Of a stretch of 64,000 bases of DNA, positions 54,448-63,629 are shown piece by piece. Position 1 is the first letter of the stretch. Each line of letters begins with the position of its first letter. A program made the position numbers and the translations under genes. The stretch is from NCBI RefSeq assembly GCF_024498955.1, contig NZ_CP093311.1:1674001-1738000 (forward strand), given 5' to 3'. The notes below the pieces were generated by a model. It saw only the letters and a program-made list of their open reading frames with translations, was not told the DNA's origin and ran no database searches. The DNA is from Thermomonas paludicola. GTDB taxonomy: Bacteria; Pseudomonadota; Gammaproteobacteria; Xanthomonadales; Xanthomonadaceae.

Positions 54448-55541
54448 GCGCCGCAACCACCGCCCCAGCCCCGCCAGACGGCGACATCGACCCGATGCAG
54501 CCGGCGCTGGAGCGCCTGCAGGCGCAGCCGGGGCGGTTTGGCTTCTTCCAGGCGGTGCGCCTGCTGTACTCCGCGAACGGGTTCGATGGCCGCGGCAGCG
54601 GCGCCCGCCCCGGGCCGCTGCGCTTCATCACGCCGGCGTCGCTGGCGTTCCCGTCGTCGGAATTGCAGTCGATCGAGGTTGGCGAAAGCAATATCCGCGT
54701 GTGCGTGAACTTCATCGGCCTGACCGGCCCGTCTGGCGTCCTGCCTCGCAATTACACCGAACTGCTGATCGCCCGGAAAATCAACCGCGACCGCAGCGCA
54801 CAGGAGTTCCTCGATCTCTTCAACCATCGCCTGGTCGCGCTGTTCTGGCAGGCATGGGCCAAGCATCGGCCGGAAATCGGCCGCCAGTTCGGCTTCCAGA
54901 ATTCGGTGCTGCGTTACCTCGAACATCTGGTCGGGCTGGGAACACCGGCGCTGCAGGCGCGGCTGCACCCCGCCCGTCGCCCAGGCAGCACGGCCGGGGC
55001 CGCAGCAAGCACGCTGCCCGGCGCGGCACTGGCGTATTTTTCCGGCCTGATTGCACAGCGCCCGCACGGCGAGCGCGCCATCGCGCAAGTGGTCTCGGCC
55101 GTGGTGGGCGCACCGGTGCAGTCCCGCAGCTGCCTGGGCACCTGGCAGCCCATCGCGGCAGACGCGCGCACGCGGCTGGGCCGCTGCAACCATGGACTGG
55201 GCGATGGCTGCGTGCTGGGGGCCCGCTATTGGGATCGGCAGACCACGCTGCGCCTGACCATCGGCCCCCTGTCCAGCGAACGCTTCCATGCGCTGTTGCC
55301 GCGCGGGCCGCGGCTGGCCGACGTGATCGAACTGACACGCTTCCTGACCGGCCTGGCGCTGGATCTGCGCGTGCAACTCTCGCTTGCTGCCGACCAGGTT
55401 CCTGCGCTGCGCCTCGGCGCGCGCGGAAGCGATCGCCCGCAACTGGGCTGGAACACCTGGCTGCGCGGTCGTCGCGCCACAACGCCGGCAAACGACTGCC
55501 AATTCCACTTTTCCGCTATGGGAGGCCAATCATGGCACTGA
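54444..55541 (+). CDS. tssG: T6SS baseplate protein TssG
   Basis: 365 residues from ATG 54444, overlapping tssF (ATGA). The conserved N terminus has FGFFQAVRLLYS, GPLRFITPASLAFPSSEL and NFIGLTGPSGVLPRNYTELL, followed by FLDLFNHRLVALFWQAW, all typical of TssG. The stop overlaps the clpV start by ten bases. Confidence 0.94.
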   Translation: MSAATTAPAPPDGDIDPMQPALERLQAQPGRFGFFQAVRLLYSANGFDGRGSGARPGPLRFITPASLAFPSSELQSIEVGESNIRVCVNFIGLTGPSGVLPRNYTELLIARKINRDRSAQEFLDLFNHRLVALFWQAWAKHRPEIGRQFGFQNSVLRYLEHLVGLGTPALQARLHPARRPGSTAGAAASTLPGAALAYFSGLIAQRPHGERAIAQVVSAVVGAPVQSRSCLGTWQPIAADARTRLGRCNHGLGDGCVLGARYWDRQTTLRLTIGPLSSERFHALLPRGPRLADVIELTRFLTGLALDLRVQLSLAADQVPALRLGARGSDRPQLGWNTWLRGRRATTPANDCQFHFSAMGGQSWH

Positions 55542-58195
55542 ACTTGCGTGCGCTCATCGCGCGACTGAACACCACTGTCCGCGGCGCGATGGAAGGTGCG
55601 GCGGGCCTGTGCATGTCGCGCGGCCACTACGAAGTGGAAGTCGAGCACGTCCTGGCCAAGCTGCTGGAAGTCGAAAATTCCGACATCCGCCGCATCCTGC
55701 GCCAGTTCGAAATCGCGCCCGAAGCGCTGGAGCGCGAGCTGGGCAAGGCACTGAACGGCTTCAAGAGCGGCAATCAGCGCACCCCGGCACTGTCGGCGAT
55801 GATTCCGAAACTGTTCGAAGCGGCCTGGGGCTGGGCCTCGATCGAATTCGGCGAGTCGAAAATCCGCAGCGGCCATGTGCTGATCGCGCTGCTGGCCGAC
55901 GCCGAACTGCGCCGCCTGGTCAGCGTCAGCGCGCGTTCGCTGGAGAAAATCAACCTTGAAACACTGACCAAGAACTTCCACGCGCTGACCGAAGCCTCGC
56001 TGGAAGCGCGCGACGCGCGCGCACTGGGCGACACGGTCGGCGCCGTTGCCAGCGACACCGGCACGCCCGGCGACGGCGCATCCACGGGCGGCAAGCCAAG
56101 CCGCACGCCGAATCTGGATCAGTTCTGCATCAACCTCACCCAGCGCGCACGCGATGGCCAGCTGGACCCCGTGCTGGGGCGCGACGCCGAAATCCGCCTG
56201 ATGATCGACGTGCTCACCCGCCGCCGCCAGAACAATCCGATCCTCACCGGCGAGGCGGGTGTCGGCAAAACGGCGGTGGTCGAAGGCCTGGCCCTGCGCA
56301 TCGCCAACGATGACGTGCCGCCGATGTTGCATGGCGTGCAACTGCTGTCGCTCGACCTCGGGCTGCTGCAGGCGGGTGCCAGCGTGAAAGGCGAATTCGA
56401 AAACCGGCTGAAAGGCGTGATCGACGAGGTCAAGTCCAGCCCCACGCCCATCATCATGTTCATCGACGAAGCGCACACCCTCATCGGCGCCGGGGGCGCG
56501 GCAGGCCAGAACGACGCGGCCAACCTGCTCAAGCCGGCACTGGCGCGCGGCGAGATGCGCACCATCGCCGCCACCACCTGGTCCGAATACAAGAAATATT
56601 TCGAGAAAGACCCGGCCCTCACCCGCCGCTTCCAGGTCGTGAAGGTGGATGAGCCGGACGACGACAAGGCCATTTCGATGCTGCGCGGCGTTGGCCAGGC
56701 AATGGCCGCCCACCACAAGGTGCGCATCCTTGATGAAGCCATCACCGAGGCCGTGAAGCTGAGTTCCCGCTTCATTCCCGGCCGGCAGCTGCCGGACAAG
56801 GCGGTCAGTGTCCTCGACACCGCCTGCGCCAAGATCGCCATCGGCCAGCACGCGACCCCGGCGAAGCTCGAGGATGCACGCCGCAGGCTTGGCATCCTCG
56901 CCACCGAGCGCGCGCAGCTCGACAAGGAACAGGCCAGTGGCAGCAACCACGGCAAGCGATTGGCGGAGATCGAAGCGGAGACCACCGCGCTCGGCGAAAC
57001 GCTGGCCGCGGACGAAGCGCGCTTCGCCATCGAAAAAGAACTGGTTGCCAGGATCCATGCCGGACTCGACCAGATCGAATCACTCGCCGCAGACGATCCC
57101 GCACGCGCCGATGCCCTGGCCACCTTGAACGCAGCGCGCGACGAGCTGCATGTACTGCAGGGCTTCGAGCCCATGATCCTGCCGGTCGTCGATGCCAATG
57201 CGGTGGCGCAGATCATCGCGGGCTGGACCGGCATCCCGGTCGGGCGGATGGTGGCCGACGAAATCCAGACCGTGCTGCGCCTCAAGGAATTGCTGGAAGA
57301 ACGCGTCATCGGCCAAAGCCATGCGCTGGACGCCATCGCGCAGCGCGTGCGCACGTCACGCGCGAACCTGGAAGACCCCGACAAGCCGAAAGGCGTGTTC
57401 CTGCTGGTCGGCACCTCCGGCGTCGGCAAGACCGAAACCGCGATCGCCCTCGCCGACGCACTGTACGGCGGCGAGCGCAGCATGATCACCATCAACATGA
57501 GCGAATACCAGGAGGCACACACCGTCTCCAGCCTGAAGGGGTCGCCTCCCGGTTACGTGGGTTACGGCGAGGGCGGCGTGCTGACCGAAGCCGTGCGCCG
57601 GCGGCCGTATTCGGTGGTGCTGCTGGATGAAATCGAGAAAGCGCATCCCGACGTGCTGGAGCTGTTCTTCCAGGTGTTCGACAAAGGCCGCATGGAAGAT
57701 GGCGAAGGCCGCGAAATCGATTTCCGCAACACGCTGATCATCCTGACCTCCAATGCCGGCACCGAGCTGGTCATGCAGGCCTGCAACGCATCCGGCGAGT
57801 TGCCTACCGTCGCCTACCTCAACGACCTGCTCAAGCCGGAGTTGAACCGCGCGTTCAAGCCCGCATTCCTCGGCCGCACCGCCATCATTCCGTATTACCC
57901 GCTGCGCGATGAAAACATGCGCAAGATCGTGCGTTTGAAACTCGACAAGATCGGCAAGCGGATCAAGGCCAACCACGGCGCGGAATTCGGATACGACGAC
58001 GCGGTGGTCGATGCCATCACCCGGCGCTGCACCGAAGTCGATTCCGGTGCCCGCAACATCGACAACATCCTCACCGGAACCGTGTTGCCCGAGGTGTCCG
58101 GGCACGTGCTGGAGCGGATGGCCGACGGCGGCGGCATCACCGACATCCACATCGGCATGGGTGCGGACGGGCAATTTTCATATGCGGTGAGCTGA
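55532..58195 (+). CDS. clpV: T6SS sheath-recycling ATPase ClpV (TssH)
   Basis: 887 residues from ATG 55532 (GGAGG upstream). An N-terminal Clp-N domain (1-~150) is followed by AAA1 with Walker A GEAGVGKT and Walker B FIDEAH, a middle coiled coil, and AAA2 with GTSGVGKTE, the pore loop SPPGYVGYGEGG and Walker B LLDEIEKAH. The C terminus is the D2-small domain. It disassembles contracted TssBC sheaths in the cytoplasm. Last gene of the tssF-G-clpV run. Confidence 0.96.
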   Translation: MALNLRALIARLNTTVRGAMEGAAGLCMSRGHYEVEVEHVLAKLLEVENSDIRRILRQFEIAPEALERELGKALNGFKSGNQRTPALSAMIPKLFEAAWGWASIEFGESKIRSGHVLIALLADAELRRLVSVSARSLEKINLETLTKNFHALTEASLEARDARALGDTVGAVASDTGTPGDGASTGGKPSRTPNLDQFCINLTQRARDGQLDPVLGRDAEIRLMIDVLTRRRQNNPILTGEAGVGKTAVVEGLALRIANDDVPPMLHGVQLLSLDLGLLQAGASVKGEFENRLKGVIDEVKSSPTPIIMFIDEAHTLIGAGGAAGQNDAANLLKPALARGEMRTIAATTWSEYKKYFEKDPALTRRFQVVKVDEPDDDKAISMLRGVGQAMAAHHKVRILDEAITEAVKLSSRFIPGRQLPDKAVSVLDTACAKIAIGQHATPAKLEDARRRLGILATERAQLDKEQASGSNHGKRLAEIEAETTALGETLAADEARFAIEKELVARIHAGLDQIESLAADDPARADALATLNAARDELHVLQGFEPMILPVVDANAVAQIIAGWTGIPVGRMVADEIQTVLRLKELLEERVIGQSHALDAIAQRVRTSRANLEDPDKPKGVFLLVGTSGVGKTETAIALADALYGGERSMITINMSEYQEAHTVSSLKGSPPGYVGYGEGGVLTEAVRRRPYSVVLLDEIEKAHPDVLELFFQVFDKGRMEDGEGREIDFRNTLIILTSNAGTELVMQACNASGELPTVAYLNDLLKPELNRAFKPAFLGRTAIIPYYPLRDENMRKIVRLKLDKIGKRIKANHGAEFGYDDAVVDAITRRCTEVDSGARNIDNILTGTVLPEVSGHVLERMADGGGITDIHIGMGADGQFSYAVS

Positions 58196-58223
58196 TGCCA
58201 CGCGCGTCAAGGCCGCGAGGTTC

Positions 58224-58235
58224 TACGCCCTTCGC
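58224..58235 (+). promoter_or_regulatory. Weak T6SS box upstream of vgrG
   Basis: TACGCCCTTCGC matches TAYGCCWTWSGG at 10 of 12 positions, and a second TATGCC half (58238-58243) follows 14 bases later. About 105 bases before vgrG. Confidence 0.35.
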
Positions 58236-58338
58236 CCTATGCCCAACGCGGGCACACTGACTGCACATAGCACTTCGGATGAATGTCGCGGCGCCCCGCA
58301 AGCGCCGACGATAAGCAGCGAGACCCGCCATCACGCCC

Positions 58339-60549
58339 ATGCCAAATCTCTCCACCAGCAACCGCATGTTCTTCCTGACCCTGCACGACTACGGGAAGGA
58401 TGCGCTGCTGGTCGAGGAAATGAGCGGGCGCGAAGGCATCTCCGAATTGTTCGAGTTCCGCCTGCAGCTGTTGTCCGAAGACAGCGACATCGATCCGGAA
58501 AAGATCATCGGAAAAAGCGCAATCCTGCGGATCGAGACATGGGACGACAGCCATAGCGGGGGCGAGCGCCATTGGAATGGCTACGTCTCCCGGTTTTCCG
58601 CTACCGGCTGTCTGCCGTCCTCTGGTGCCAATGACCAGGACATCTACAGCTACGAATGCGACATCGTGCCGTGGTTCTGGTTCATGACCCAGAACGAGGA
58701 CTGCCGCATCTTCCAGAATCTGGCAGTGCCCGACATCATCGACACCGTTTTCGGCGAGTTCGGCTACAGCGATTACAAGCTGGAATTGAACGAAACCTAT
58801 CCGCAGCTTGAATACTGCACCCAATACAACGAAACCACGTTCGACTTCCTTTCGCGCCTGATCGAGCGCGAGGGCATCTACTACTACTTCCGCCACGACG
58901 AAGGCGGCGAGGCGCGCCACATCCTTGTCTTCACCGACAACAAGAGCGGCAATCCACGCCTGGATCCGGATGACATCCCCTTCCACCATACCGGCCGCGC
59001 CGACGGCGGCGACGCGATCTGCGCGCTGGCCCGCAGCCAGCAGATGCGCACGCGCAAGGCCACGCTGGCCGATTGGGACTACCAGAAGAAGGGCGTCCTC
59101 AGCGAGAACACCCCAACCGTCCTGCAAATCGGCAGCGGCATCGAACTGGAACGCTATCGCTACCCCGGCGCGTTCGATGCGCAGGGCAAGACGCCGGCCG
59201 GCGCGCACTTGGCCAGGATCGTGATGGAAGCGGAAGAATCCAGCCATCTGCGTCTTTCCGGCGAAGGGCAGGTGCGCTCGCTTGCCCCCGGCTACGTGTT
59301 CGAGCTGAACAGCCATCCGCTGGACGAGTTCAACGCCGAATACCTCGTGCTGTCGGTCCAGCATCAGGGCCACAACAACCTGCTGGGCGACGGTGCCGGC
59401 GACTACTCGAACCGATTCAGCCTGCAGGTCAACACCTCGGTGTATCGCGCCCCGCTGGTGACCCCCCGTGGCCAGGTGCGCGGCCCGCAGACGGCCATCG
59501 TGGTCGGCCCCTCCGGCAACGAGGTCTATACCGACGCCATGGGCCGGATCAAGCTGCGCTTCCACTGGGATCGCAAGGTTCCCGGGCGGTCCACCAATAC
59601 CCAGGACGACAAGGCGTCGTGCTGGGTGCGGGTGATGCAGGCGTGGGCCGGCAATGGCTACGGCACCCTGTTCATCCCGCGCGTCGGCATGGAAGTCATG
59701 GTGGACTTCCTGGAAGGCAATCCTGATCGGCCGATCGTGGTGGGCTGCGTTTACAACGGCCTCAATGCGCCACCGCTCAACCTGCCCGCGGAAGCCACCC
59801 GCTCCACCATCAAGACGCTGTCTTCCAAGGGGGGCGGCGGCTTCAACGAGCTGCGTTTCGAAGACAAGAAAGGCGAGGAAGAAATCTTCCTGCATGCGCA
59901 GAAAGACCTGCAGCTGCGCGCCGGCAACAATCGCAGCGAGAGCATCGCCGTCGATGCCAACCTGACCATCGGCAAGAATCGCGTCGAGGCAATCGGCGAA
60001 AACGCCGATCTGCAGGTGGGCAAACAACAGGCGGTTTCGGTGGGCACCAACCGCGCCATCACCGTCGGCCAGGACGACTACCTCACCGCCGGTGCCAACC
60101 AGCACACCGACGTGGGCGCCAACATGGCGATCACCACAGGCGCGAATTTCGACATCACCGCAGGCGCGAACTGCGCGCTGAGCGCCGGCGTGAATATCGA
60201 CGTGAAGGCCGGGGTCAACCTGGTCGCGGAAGCCGGCACGATCATCAGCCTCAAGGCCGGCAGCAACTCCATCGTCATCAATCCGGCAGGCGTGTTCATC
60301 ACCGGCAATCTGGTGATGATCAACTCGGGCGGCAGCCCCCTGTCCGCGAAGAAAGCGCAGAAGGCGGAAAAGGCCGACAAGCCGGCAAAGGCCCAGGAGG
60401 CGATCAAGTCCTCGGCGGGACAGGTGACGAACCCGGTGCAGCAGTTGCAGGCGGCAGCGCTGCGCATCGCCGCGCGCCAGGGACAGCCGTTCTGTGCCGA
60501 ATGCGATGCGGCGCGCAGGGCCCTGGAAGCACTGGAATCGGAAGGCTGA
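58339..60549 (+). CDS. vgrG: T6SS spike protein VgrG (TssI)
   Basis: 736 residues. The gp27-like N-terminal half (FEFRLQLLSEDSDIDPEKIIG, YCTQYNETTFDFLSRLIEREGIYYYF) is followed by the gp5-like OB domain (AMGRIKLRFHWDRKVPG, SCWVRVMQAWAGNGYGTLFIPRVGMEV) and a beta-helix with short repeats (ANLTIGKNRVEAIGENADLQVG and onward). The C-terminal tail after ~670 is Lys/Ala-rich and ends with PFCAECDAARRALEAL, a C-x2-C. No extra effector domain is seen, so cargo probably rides through the DUF4123 chaperone and the PAAR-like tip encoded next. Confidence 0.96.
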   Translation: MPNLSTSNRMFFLTLHDYGKDALLVEEMSGREGISELFEFRLQLLSEDSDIDPEKIIGKSAILRIETWDDSHSGGERHWNGYVSRFSATGCLPSSGANDQDIYSYECDIVPWFWFMTQNEDCRIFQNLAVPDIIDTVFGEFGYSDYKLELNETYPQLEYCTQYNETTFDFLSRLIEREGIYYYFRHDEGGEARHILVFTDNKSGNPRLDPDDIPFHHTGRADGGDAICALARSQQMRTRKATLADWDYQKKGVLSENTPTVLQIGSGIELERYRYPGAFDAQGKTPAGAHLARIVMEAEESSHLRLSGEGQVRSLAPGYVFELNSHPLDEFNAEYLVLSVQHQGHNNLLGDGAGDYSNRFSLQVNTSVYRAPLVTPRGQVRGPQTAIVVGPSGNEVYTDAMGRIKLRFHWDRKVPGRSTNTQDDKASCWVRVMQAWAGNGYGTLFIPRVGMEVMVDFLEGNPDRPIVVGCVYNGLNAPPLNLPAEATRSTIKTLSSKGGGGFNELRFEDKKGEEEIFLHAQKDLQLRAGNNRSESIAVDANLTIGKNRVEAIGENADLQVGKQQAVSVGTNRAITVGQDDYLTAGANQHTDVGANMAITTGANFDITAGANCALSAGVNIDVKAGVNLVAEAGTIISLKAGSNSIVINPAGVFITGNLVMINSGGSPLSAKKAQKAEKADKPAKAQEAIKSSAGQVTNPVQQLQAAALRIAARQGQPFCAECDAARRALEALESEG

Positions 60550-60588
60550 CAGCGGATTGGCCCGCTTCAGGCAAATCGTGGTGAACGC

Positions 60589-61254
60589 ATGTCCGGGTAC
60601 GACACGCCCTTACGTATAAACGTAATGAACCCAGGATTCATCGCGCCAAGGGGGTTGGCCGGTGGCAAGGCGGGGGCTGCCCGCAACCCAATGCTCAATG
60701 GAAATGTCTTCGTGATCGGTCAGGGGCAGTTCGAACAATTGCAGCGCGCGGTCTTCGCGACGGAACACCCGGTCTTCGCGGTGCTGGACGGCGCCCTCAT
60801 CGACAACCTCCCAGCGCGCCTGCAACAGGCCGCTCCCGATGCGCTCTGCCTGTTTTCCGGCGATCTCGACCCCATGCTGGCCGCTGCCGCACCCTATCTG
60901 GTGCCCCTGCACAAGGGATCGGCGGCCGCCAGGCTGGCCCTGTCAGATGGCTGGAACGCGCACTGGGGCATCGTGCTGGTGGCCGACCCAGGCACCGACA
61001 TGCATGCGATGCGCGCGCATCTCCGGCGCATCCTGCGGGTCAGGACGCCGGGTGGCGACGCCATGCTGTTCCGCTTCTACGACCCGCGCGCGTTCCGCAC
61101 CGTCGTCCCAACCTTCGACACGCAACAGTACAAGACATTCTTCGGCCCGATCCGGGGCTGTTATGTCGAAAGCCGCGCCGGTGACAGCGCCCTGCATTTC
61201 ACCCGTGACAGCAGCGACGCACCCGCGATGCTGCCCCTTGCGGCTGCGGCCTGA
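60589..61254 (+). CDS. DUF4123 T6SS effector chaperone / adaptor
   Basis: 221 residues from ATG 60589; ATG 60625 (MNPGFIAPRG) is an alternative. Core motifs of DUF4123 are present: FAVLDGALIDNLP, WGIVLVADPGTDMHAMRAHLRRILRV and the hallmark MLFRFYDPRAFRTVVPTF. Proteins of this family load a specific effector onto the cognate VgrG or PAAR and are usually encoded just before that effector. Here the next genes are a 118-residue unknown and the Ala-rich protein. The first codons overlap an inverted repeat TTACGT-ATAA-ACGTAA (60610-60625). Confidence 0.9.
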   Translation: MSGYDTPLRINVMNPGFIAPRGLAGGKAGAARNPMLNGNVFVIGQGQFEQLQRAVFATEHPVFAVLDGALIDNLPARLQQAAPDALCLFSGDLDPMLAAAAPYLVPLHKGSAAARLALSDGWNAHWGIVLVADPGTDMHAMRAHLRRILRVRTPGGDAMLFRFYDPRAFRTVVPTFDTQQYKTFFGPIRGCYVESRAGDSALHFTRDSSDAPAMLPLAAAA

Positions 61255-61266
61255 AGGCGCCCGATC

Positions 61267-61623
61267 ATGCTTGAAGTCGACCGCAAACAGATGTCGGCCA
61301 TCGGCCACACCCAGTTGCGCAGCAACCTGGCCGATTTCCTCAATCGCCATCTGGGCGGCAAGGCCCCACTGCACCTCGATCAGCTCGACGCCGAACTTGA
61401 TGCCGTGATCGCCCATTGCCGCAAGGCCGGCCTGAAAAGCCAGCGTGCCGTCGCGGCCTATGCGCTGGCCTGCTCGCTGTTTGGCAACGATCGCGTCGCC
61501 GCCGATCCTTCCATCGTCAGTGTCCTTGCCGATCGCAACAGCTCGCAGATCGACCGGGCCCTGCTGATCGAAATGTGGACCGCTGCCGCCTACGGCGATT
61601 TCCGGCGCAGGCAAGGGAGCTGA
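61267..61623 (+). CDS. Hypothetical protein of the VgrG module
   Basis: 118 residues, 12 bases after the DUF4123 gene and one base before the Ala-rich gene. All-alpha, soluble, no signal. Landmarks are QLRSNLADFLNRHL, AHCRKAGLKSQRAVAAYALACSLFGND and DRALLIEMWTAAAYGDF. I do not recognise a family. Its position between chaperone and the putative cargo suggests an accessory or adaptor for that cargo; an immunity role is possible but less likely on this side. Confidence 0.75.
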   Translation: MLEVDRKQMSAIGHTQLRSNLADFLNRHLGGKAPLHLDQLDAELDAVIAHCRKAGLKSQRAVAAYALACSLFGNDRVAADPSIVSVLADRNSSQIDRALLIEMWTAAAYGDFRRRQGS

Positions 61624-61624
61624 C

Positions 61625-63181
61625 ATGTTCGAATCCTTGACCGAAGGCCTGGCCTCCGTCGGCAGCGCGGCTGGCGCAGCCGTCCAGCAGGCACAGCAGG
61701 CCGCCAGCGCCGCGACGCAGCAAGCGGCAGCCGACGCGCAGGGCGCGATCGCCGAAGCCCAGACCGCCGTCGCCAATGCCGCCACGGCCGCATCGGGCGC
61801 CGCCAATGGCGCGGTGGTTCAGGCGCAGCAGGCGGCACAGCAAGCCATCACCCAGGCAGGGGCAAGCGCGCAAGGCGCCTTGGCTCAAGCCAACCAGGCG
61901 CTGGACGCCGCCCGCAGCGCCGCCAACGACATGGCGCAAAACGCGCTGGCGCAGGCCAACGGCGCGCTGGCGCAGGCCCGCGAGCAAGCGGGCGCTGCCG
62001 CCCAGGCCGCGCTGACGCAGGCCCATTCCGCCGTCGATGCGGCCCAGCAGCAAGCCAAGACCCTGGTGCAAGGCGCGCTGGACAGCGCCAGCGATGCGCT
62101 GGATACCGCCATGGCCGGCGCCGAGCAGGCCGCGCAGGAACAGATCGAACGCGCCATGGCGATGGTGGACAACGCCACCGCACTGGTCGAGAACGGCGTG
62201 AACAATGCATTGGATGCCGCCAATGGCGCCATCGACCAAGCGCAGGCCCTGCTTCGCAACGCCGCGACCCATGCACTGCAGGAAGCGCGCACGGCCGTGC
62301 TTGATCAGGCGCGGGACGCGCTGGGCAGCGTGGGGGGCGCCCTCGATGCACTGCCTGATGCCTTCCCCGATCTCCCCGCCGATTTCCCGGCTTCCGAATG
62401 CCCCTACGTCCGCGCCCTGCACGACGCGCTGGCACGACGCGCGGCCCAGGCAAACAACGCCCTGGGGAACGCCGCCAACGCCCTGAACGGCATCGCCGGA
62501 CCATTGCTGGATCAGGCCGATGCCTTGCTGAACCAGGCTGACGCATTGGCCGATCAGGCATTGGGCGCAATGGACGATGCGATGAACGCATTGGACGATG
62601 CGCAGGCGCTGGCCAACAATGCGGCCAAGCAGGCACTCGACACCGCCAAGGGCGCGGTACAACAGGCGCAACAGACGGTCCGCGAACAAGCCGCATCCGC
62701 GATCCACCAGGCCAAAGGCGCCGTGAACACGGCCAGGCAACAGGTGCAGCAGACCGTCAACGGTGCGGTGGATCAGGCCATGGCAGCGGTGGATTCGGCG
62801 CAGGAGCAGGCTGGCGACGCCGCGCAACAGGCGCTGGCTAGCGCACAGCAGGCGGCAGCGCAGGCCCAGCAGCAGGCCAGTCAAGCGGCACAGCAGGCGC
62901 TGGCGCAGACCAACCAAGCGGCACAGCAGGCACAGCAGGCGCTCAATGGCACGGCGCAGAGCGCGCTGGGTAGCGCACAGCAGGCGGCACAGCAAGCCGC
63001 CAGCAGTGCCGGCGAGGCGGCACAGGGCGCCATCGCCAACGCGCAAGCCGCCATCGGCCAAGCCTCGGCCAGCGCCGCCCAAGCGGCCAACGGCGCCGTT
63101 GCCGGCGCGCAAGCGGCCGTCGCCGGGGCAACGCAATCCATGGGCAACGCGGCCAGCTCGCTGGGTAATGTGCTCGGCTGA
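61625..63181 (+). CDS. Ala/Gln-rich helical repeat protein, candidate T6SS cargo
   Basis: 518 residues, overwhelmingly Ala with Gln, Asn, Asp and Ser, and almost no aromatics. Two long tracts of irregular heptad/11-mer-like helical repeats (about 12-240 and 275-505; e.g. [20 protein letters not shown]) flank a short non-repetitive centre with LPDAFPDLPADFPASECPYV, which holds the only Cys. No signal peptide, no Lys-rich tail and no known domain. The composition resembles amphipathic, apolipoprotein- or LEA-like helices. It follows the DUF4123 chaperone and precedes a PAAR-like gene on the opposite strand, the usual place of an effector. Function unknown. Confidence 0.8.
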   Translation: MFESLTEGLASVGSAAGAAVQQAQQAASAATQQAAADAQGAIAEAQTAVANAATAASGAANGAVVQAQQAAQQAITQAGASAQGALAQANQALDAARSAANDMAQNALAQANGALAQAREQAGAAAQAALTQAHSAVDAAQQQAKTLVQGALDSASDALDTAMAGAEQAAQEQIERAMAMVDNATALVENGVNNALDAANGAIDQAQALLRNAATHALQEARTAVLDQARDALGSVGGALDALPDAFPDLPADFPASECPYVRALHDALARRAAQANNALGNAANALNGIAGPLLDQADALLNQADALADQALGAMDDAMNALDDAQALANNAAKQALDTAKGAVQQAQQTVREQAASAIHQAKGAVNTARQQVQQTVNGAVDQAMAAVDSAQEQAGDAAQQALASAQQAAAQAQQQASQAAQQALAQTNQAAQQAQQALNGTAQSALGSAQQAAQQAASSAGEAAQGAIANAQAAIGQASASAAQAANGAVAGAQAAVAGATQSMGNAASSLGNVLG

Positions 63182-63200
63182 GGCCCGCTGACCCGGATTG

Positions 63201-63218
63201 CCCTGAATTTCCTCAGGG
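63201..63218. terminator. Hairpin between convergent genes
   Basis: 6-bp stem CCCTGA / TCAGGG with a 6-base loop between the Ala-rich gene and the PAAR-like gene; it overlaps the latter's stop codon. Weak, possibly bidirectional. Confidence 0.4.
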
Positions 63219-63599
63219 AATCATCTCGGTCATCTGCCCAGGCATGACCACGGTGATGACGCCACCCCAGGCGCATTGGCTGGTGCAGGTGTTGTCGAGC
63301 GCGGGAATGTTGCCAATCAGCACGGTCGGCGCGCCCGGCTTCCACGGCGTGGTCACCGGGATGCACGGCTGCGGCGTCAACACCCCCATCGCGGCCGACG
63401 TGGCCGCCGCCACCTGGGGATTGCTGGGTGTGATGCACATTCCGAACGGCATGATGTTCTTCATGGGCACGAAGTCCATGATGGTCGCCGCCGGCTGGGA
63501 GCCCGACAGCACCTTCTTTTCCGGCGTTACCACCAGGGTGGATGGGGCCACCCCGAACGGACACATCAGGGTGGCGCCATTGACGACCTGGACGGGCAT
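63213..63599 (-). CDS. PAAR-like DUF4280 protein
   Basis: 128 residues. The family pattern is complete: NGATLMCPFGVAPSTLVV, QPAATIMDFVPMKNIMPFGM, NPQVAAATSAAMGVLTPQPC and CAWGGVITVVMPGQ. DUF4280 proteins are PAAR-like and are thought to cap the VgrG spike and carry effectors. It is on the opposite strand to vgrG and its module, so it belongs to the next transcription unit together with the OmpA-domain gene beyond it. Confidence 0.9.
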   Translation of the reverse strand: MPVQVVNGATLMCPFGVAPSTLVVTPEKKVLSGSQPAATIMDFVPMKNIMPFGMCITPSNPQVAAATSAAMGVLTPQPCIPVTTPWKPGAPTVLIGNIPALDNTCTSQCAWGGVITVVMPGQMTEMIP

Positions 63600-63629
63600 G
63601 CCGCTGCTCCGCAGGACAGACTGCGACGA

